A stretch of 64,000 nucleotides of DNA, from the NCBI GenBank assembly GCA_958431225.1, contig OY288107.1:1701501-1765500 (forward strand), in the 5' to 3' direction. The stretch is from an uncultured Alphaproteobacteria bacterium. GTDB lineage: Bacteria; Pseudomonadota; Alphaproteobacteria; Puniceispirillales; UBA1172. This document shows, piece by piece, positions 60,937 through 64,000 of the stretch. The translations under genes were made by a program, and so were the position numbers. Under the pieces are notes generated by a model. The model saw nothing but the letters and a program-made list of their open reading frames with translations. It had not been told where the DNA came from and made no database searches. Positions within the stretch are counted from its first letter, which is position 1. Every line of letters begins with the position of its first letter.

Positions 60937-62298
60937 ATGTCTCGTTCCAAACATAGTAAGGTATTATCCATTGTCGTACTGGAATCTGGTCAAAAGCCGA
61001 AGCGGGTTTCTTCAAAGAAAATTCGCTTTCCAAGGATTGGCCATGAAATTAAATTCGATATTGATGCATTAGATACTTATGATTACATAGGCTGGAGCAA
61101 TATTCATTATGATCTGCTTGTGGTTAGTGGTGCGATAGAATTTGCCGACCGCAATCACAGACACGGGATTAGCCAGTGGGCACGTAATTTCAAGGTAAAG
61201 ATTCCCGTGCATGAGGTTGCTATTTGGAAACAGAAAGATGTTCAGGGTAGGTTGTGTGAGGTTGCTAGGTATCTAACTGGTGATGATTGGGAGTTTAATT
61301 TTATCCAACGACAAGGTGATCCTGAAGGTAAGAACAGACAGAAATGCTTGCCCTTAGAATATAATAAGCAAATTGTAATTGCCTATAGTGATGGCATTGA
61401 TTCTGTTTGCGTCTCGGCACTTTGTGAGAAAAATGATGAGGTGCTTCGGGTGCGTGTTACTAAGAATAAAAGTACGCGGAAAAAGGATGAGCGACCCTTT
61501 GACCAAGTGCCGTTTGAAGTTACGGGCAAGAATGTGGAGAGTAGTGTTAGATCGCGAGGGTTCAAATTTGCTGCAATCACCGCAATTGCCGCACATATCT
61601 CCGGTGTTGAAAAAATTGTAGTTCCTGAGAGCGGTCAAGGAGCGTTAGGCCCTGTTCTAATAACTTTACACAACACGTATGCCGATTATCGAAACTATCC
61701 AACCTATTTTCGGAAAATGGAAAAATTTATTAAGGCTGTTCTTAGGCACCAAGTGTCCTATGAACAACCGAGGCTTTGGCATACCAAGGGGCAGACGATT
61801 AAGGAGTTTCGTAGCCTTGATAGGCCCTACAATGACTTGATCACTACCCGCTCATGCTGGCAAAAGCGCTGGAATGTGATCATTGGGGGTAAACGCCAAC
61901 AATGCGGCTTGTGTGCAGCTTGTTTGCTCCGTCGCATGAGTATGCACGCAGCTGGCATAGATGAGCCAGTGGAGAACATTTACTTCTTTCCCGATTTAAC
62001 TGCAGAACACTATTCTGATGCCACACTGAAAGATAATAATGTGAAGTTACATGAGAGCATAATTAAGTATGGAATTATCGGCGCACAGCACTTTCAACGG
62101 TTAGCCAATATGGCGAAATTGTCTGACGAAGATCTTTCCGCATATGCCCTTGAACTCGCAGAAGCAACGAAAATCTCAAAAGAAGAAGCCTTGAAAAAAT
62201 TGAAAATATTGTTACAGAATCATGCGCAAGAATGGGATGACTTTTTGAGGGTGCAAGGGGAAAATACCTTTTTAAGGAGATGGATAAAAGGATGTTGA
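60937..62298 (+). CDS. QueC/QatC-like PP-loop enzyme
   Basis: This 453-aa protein has a PP-loop SDGIDS at 151-156 (IVIAYSDGIDSVCVS), replacing the usual SGGxDS, and a QueC-type zinc site Cys307, Cys323, Cys326, Cys329 (TRSCW and QQCGLCAACLLRR). QueC makes 7-cyano-7-deazaguanine; longer homologues such as QatC act in anti-phage systems. The about 140-residue N-terminal extension and the defence neighbours favour the latter class. No queD/queE or other queuosine genes are nearby. Confidence 0.8.
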   Translation: MSRSKHSKVLSIVVLESGQKPKRVSSKKIRFPRIGHEIKFDIDALDTYDYIGWSNIHYDLLVVSGAIEFADRNHRHGISQWARNFKVKIPVHEVAIWKQKDVQGRLCEVARYLTGDDWEFNFIQRQGDPEGKNRQKCLPLEYNKQIVIAYSDGIDSVCVSALCEKNDEVLRVRVTKNKSTRKKDERPFDQVPFEVTGKNVESSVRSRGFKFAAITAIAAHISGVEKIVVPESGQGALGPVLITLHNTYADYRNYPTYFRKMEKFIKAVLRHQVSYEQPRLWHTKGQTIKEFRSLDRPYNDLITTRSCWQKRWNVIIGGKRQQCGLCAACLLRRMSMHAAGIDEPVENIYFFPDLTAEHYSDATLKDNNVKLHESIIKYGIIGAQHFQRLANMAKLSDEDLSAYALELAEATKISKEEALKKLKILLQNHAQEWDDFLRVQGENTFLRRWIKGC

Positions 62299-62299
62299 T

Positions 62300-62833
62300 A
62301 TGACTGACTCAAACGAACTCGGCGCAGAAGAAATAGGTCGCCGCTTACGCATCGCGCGGGAAAATGCGGGCATCGGGCAGGATGACGCGGCGGCGGCGAT
62401 AGAAACCTCTCTCCCAACCCTTGTGTCCATTGAGCAAGGTGTGCGCCGTGCGCGTATGCCGGAACTGCAAATTCTCGCTAATCGCTATGGGATGTCAGTC
62501 AATGCATTGTTGCGCCGTGAGGCGATTCACACTGATTTGGCTCCTCGTTTTTGCAAACTTCGGGAAACTGAAGACGAGCATAGTTTGGAAGCGCTTCGGC
62601 TTTTGAATGATTTAGCGAATGCTGAAACCGAGCTTGAAAATATTTTGGACATCAAGCGGCGCGGGGAATACTCGCTGAGTTCAATGGCACATGCCACGTG
62701 GAAACGTGATCTTATGTCTGAAGGTCAATTAGCAGAACTTTTAAGGATAGGGCGCGTGGATTTCCGCAAACTGGTTGATGAGATTGAACTTGAGGAAAAC
62801 AACACAGACGACCTTCTCAAATCACCTACATAA
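62300..62833 (+). CDS. XRE regulator that appears to have lost an ImmA/IrrE peptidase domain
   Basis: The 177-aa protein has an XRE helix-turn-helix (RRLRIARENAGIGQDDAAAA, residues about 12-68), then NALLRREAIHTDLAPRFCKL. The end (SEGQLAELLRIGRVDFRKL) matches the very C-terminus of XRE-ImmA/IrrE proteins. The peptidase core with HExxH is absent between them, consistent with an in-frame deletion. It starts 1 bp after the QueC-like stop and probably regulates that operon. Confidence 0.7.
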   Translation: MTDSNELGAEEIGRRLRIARENAGIGQDDAAAAIETSLPTLVSIEQGVRRARMPELQILANRYGMSVNALLRREAIHTDLAPRFCKLRETEDEHSLEALRLLNDLANAETELENILDIKRRGEYSLSSMAHATWKRDLMSEGQLAELLRIGRVDFRKLVDEIELEENNTDDLLKSPT

Positions 62834-62844
62834 AAACACAAAAT

Positions 62845-62867
62845 AATTGCATTTTCCGCAATTTTTA
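62845..62867 (+). terminator. Short terminator-like hairpin or operator
   Basis: AATTGC (62845-62850) and GCAATT (62858-62863) pair around ATTTTCC and are followed by TTTAT. It lies between the XRE gene and the AbiEi-like gene; it could also be an operator. Confidence 0.35.
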
Positions 62868-62886
62868 TGTATTTTGCCATAGCCTC

Positions 62887-63681
62887 ATGACCAAAACACC
62901 ATCAACCAAACAACAACGTTTAGCAACGCTCATGCGCGCGACATCTGGCGCGATCCGTGTTGCCGATGCGATGCGCGCTTTTGACATAGACCGGCGCCAT
63001 GCCTCTACACTGCTGGCGGGGTGGCATAGGCAGGGTGCGCTTCGGCGTGTTGCGCATGGTTTGTATGTTCCTGTTCCGCCGTCAGCGATGGGGCAGACGC
63101 AGGTGCTTGAAGACCCGTGGGTGCTCGTGCCGGAGCTGTATGCGCCCGGCTACATAGGCGGATGGAGCGCGTTGGAGCATTGGGGGCTGACAGAGCAATT
63201 GTTTCGCTCAATCTGCGTGCTTACGCAGAAGCGTGTTGCCTATGGCGCACATACGCATCAAGGGGTCAATTTCTTTATCAAATACGCCCCGCAAAAGCAG
63301 TTATTTGGCACGGAGACCGTGTGGCGCGGGCATACGAAAATACTGATTTCTGACCCCTATAAGACGCTTTTGGATTGCATCAATGATTTGCATCTAGGGG
63401 CAGGGTTGCAGCACGTGACTGACTGCCTGCTTGAATTCAAGCGGGTGTTTCATAAGCCAAGCGACCTTGATGCATTGCTGGACTATGCCATTCAAATAAA
63501 TAATGGCGCGGTTTTCAAAAAACTAGGCTATCTGGCTGAACAGCTTGAGTTTAAGCCCTCATTTATCAATAAATGCCGCAAGCGCACGACTTCAGGCTAT
63601 GCGGTTCTGGATAAAAATGCTACGCATAACCGGCTGGTGACGCGCTGGAATTTATGGGTGCCGAGAGGAAAGAACAAATGA
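62887..63681 (+). CDS. AbiEi-like antitoxin-type protein
   Basis: This 264-aa protein has an N-terminal winged helix (RVADAMRAFDIDRRHASTLL, then GALRRVAHGLYVPV) followed by the AbiEi body (PELYAPGYIGGWSALEHWGL, then ISDPYKTLLDCINDL). AbiEi represses its operon and counters an AbiEii toxin. Here an XRE gene overlaps its stop by 4 bp instead. This repeats the arrangement at 52217-52981. Confidence 0.8.
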   Translation: MTKTPSTKQQRLATLMRATSGAIRVADAMRAFDIDRRHASTLLAGWHRQGALRRVAHGLYVPVPPSAMGQTQVLEDPWVLVPELYAPGYIGGWSALEHWGLTEQLFRSICVLTQKRVAYGAHTHQGVNFFIKYAPQKQLFGTETVWRGHTKILISDPYKTLLDCINDLHLGAGLQHVTDCLLEFKRVFHKPSDLDALLDYAIQINNGAVFKKLGYLAEQLEFKPSFINKCRKRTTSGYAVLDKNATHNRLVTRWNLWVPRGKNK

Positions 63682-64000
63682 CCCCAAAAGAACTAGGAAG
63701 CAAACTCAAACAAGCACGTGAAAATGCAGGCATGAGCCAAGCGGACGTTGCCGCCGCTCTCAACCTCACCCGAGCCGCCATCACTCAAATGGAAAACGGA
63801 AAGCGTGCGGTTTCAACACTGGAACTGAGCCAATTAGCCGCGCTTTATCACCGCCCGGTGGGCACGTTTTTTGGGGCGCACGATGCCGACGAGGAAGATG
63901 TGCTTGCTGTTCTACACCGCGCCATACCTGATTTTGGCGCACGAAGCGCAGTGAAAAAACAGGTGAGCCGTTACTTAAATTGGTGCCGCGAAGGACATAA
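63678..64000 (+). CDS. XRE-family protein, cut by the right window edge
   Basis: ATG overlaps the AbiEi-like stop (ATGA). The visible 107 residues show an XRE helix-turn-helix (KLKQARENAGMSQADVAAAL, then MENGKRAVSTLELSQLAALY) and a linker typical of XRE-ImmA/IrrE proteins (LAVLHRAIPDFG). The frame is open at base 64000, so the gene continues outside. A peptidase domain is likely but not seen. Confidence 0.85.
   Translation, partial: MTPKELGSKLKQARENAGMSQADVAAALNLTRAAITQMENGKRAVSTLELSQLAALYHRPVGTFFGAHDADEEDVLAVLHRAIPDFGARSAVKKQVSRYLNWCREGH

Noticed and set aside
60358-62833. Complete QatABCD system
   Set aside because: Only a QatC/QueC-like protein is seen; no KAP-type ATPase, no TatD-like nuclease, and the upstream gene is not a visible QatB.

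Overview
The window looks like one replicon of an alphaproteobacterium of medium GC content. The evidence is a RepC-type replication initiator, a DUF2493 gene of the kind found on alphaproteobacterial plasmids, and a TorT-like/PxpABC operon layout. I cannot name a genus. Two halves meet at a tRNA-Ser gene at 36.66 kb.

Left half (1-36.6 kb) is mostly chromosome-like. A giant cadherin-like repeat gene, open at the left window edge, fills 1-15.05 kb and is followed by an 80-bp tandem repeat. A LysR regulator is divergent from one long operon: a TorT-like periplasmic binding protein, a two-domain sugar-type ABC ATPase and its permease, then pxpA, a biotin carrier protein, a biotin carboxylase, pxpB, pxpC and bioY. 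These genes abut or overlap. Together they describe uptake of a small solute, carboxylase/5-oxoprolinase metabolism and supply of the biotin cofactor. Next come an 89-aa relic of a secreted protein and a 1725-aa cadherin/RTX adhesin with two RTX blocks around a 303-bp tandem-repeat array. Then follow a noncoding patch with a dispersed repeat family, a GIY-YIG nuclease, a Sel1-repeat protein, a small membrane protein, a frameshifted MttB (trimethylamine methyltransferase family) remnant and a HAD phosphatase.

Right half (36.66-64 kb) is accessory DNA and reads like a plasmid integrated beside tRNA-Ser, or plasmid-derived. It opens with a predicted antisense RNA and repC, with an AT-rich, palindrome-bearing candidate origin inside repC. 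A ParA plus small DNA-binding-protein partition pair follows, with AT-rich iteron-like repeats upstream. Other plasmid-type genes are an SSB without the usual acidic tip, a structured noncoding region before a DUF2493 gene, and a MobC-like gene under a promoter overlapped by palindromic repeats. Decayed serine recombinases, a PIN toxin-like pair, and about 1.6 kb of phased 11-bp and 21-bp repeats lie between them.

The last 12 kb is a defence/toxin-antitoxin island. It holds an AbiEi-like gene, an XRE-ImmA/IrrE plus PIN pair, and a tight three-gene operon of a PD-(D/E)XK nuclease-like protein, an OLD ATPase-TOPRIM nuclease and a short UvrD-like helicase (a Gabija-like core with an extra nuclease gene). 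It also holds a decayed small pair, a QueC/QatC-like operon with an unknown 175-aa protein and an XRE protein that seems to have lost its metallopeptidase domain, and a second AbiEi-like gene overlapping an XRE gene cut by the window edge.

The strongest candidates for an undescribed system are the three-gene nuclease/OLD/helicase operon, the QueC-like operon, and the structured RNA region at 47.8-48.0 kb.
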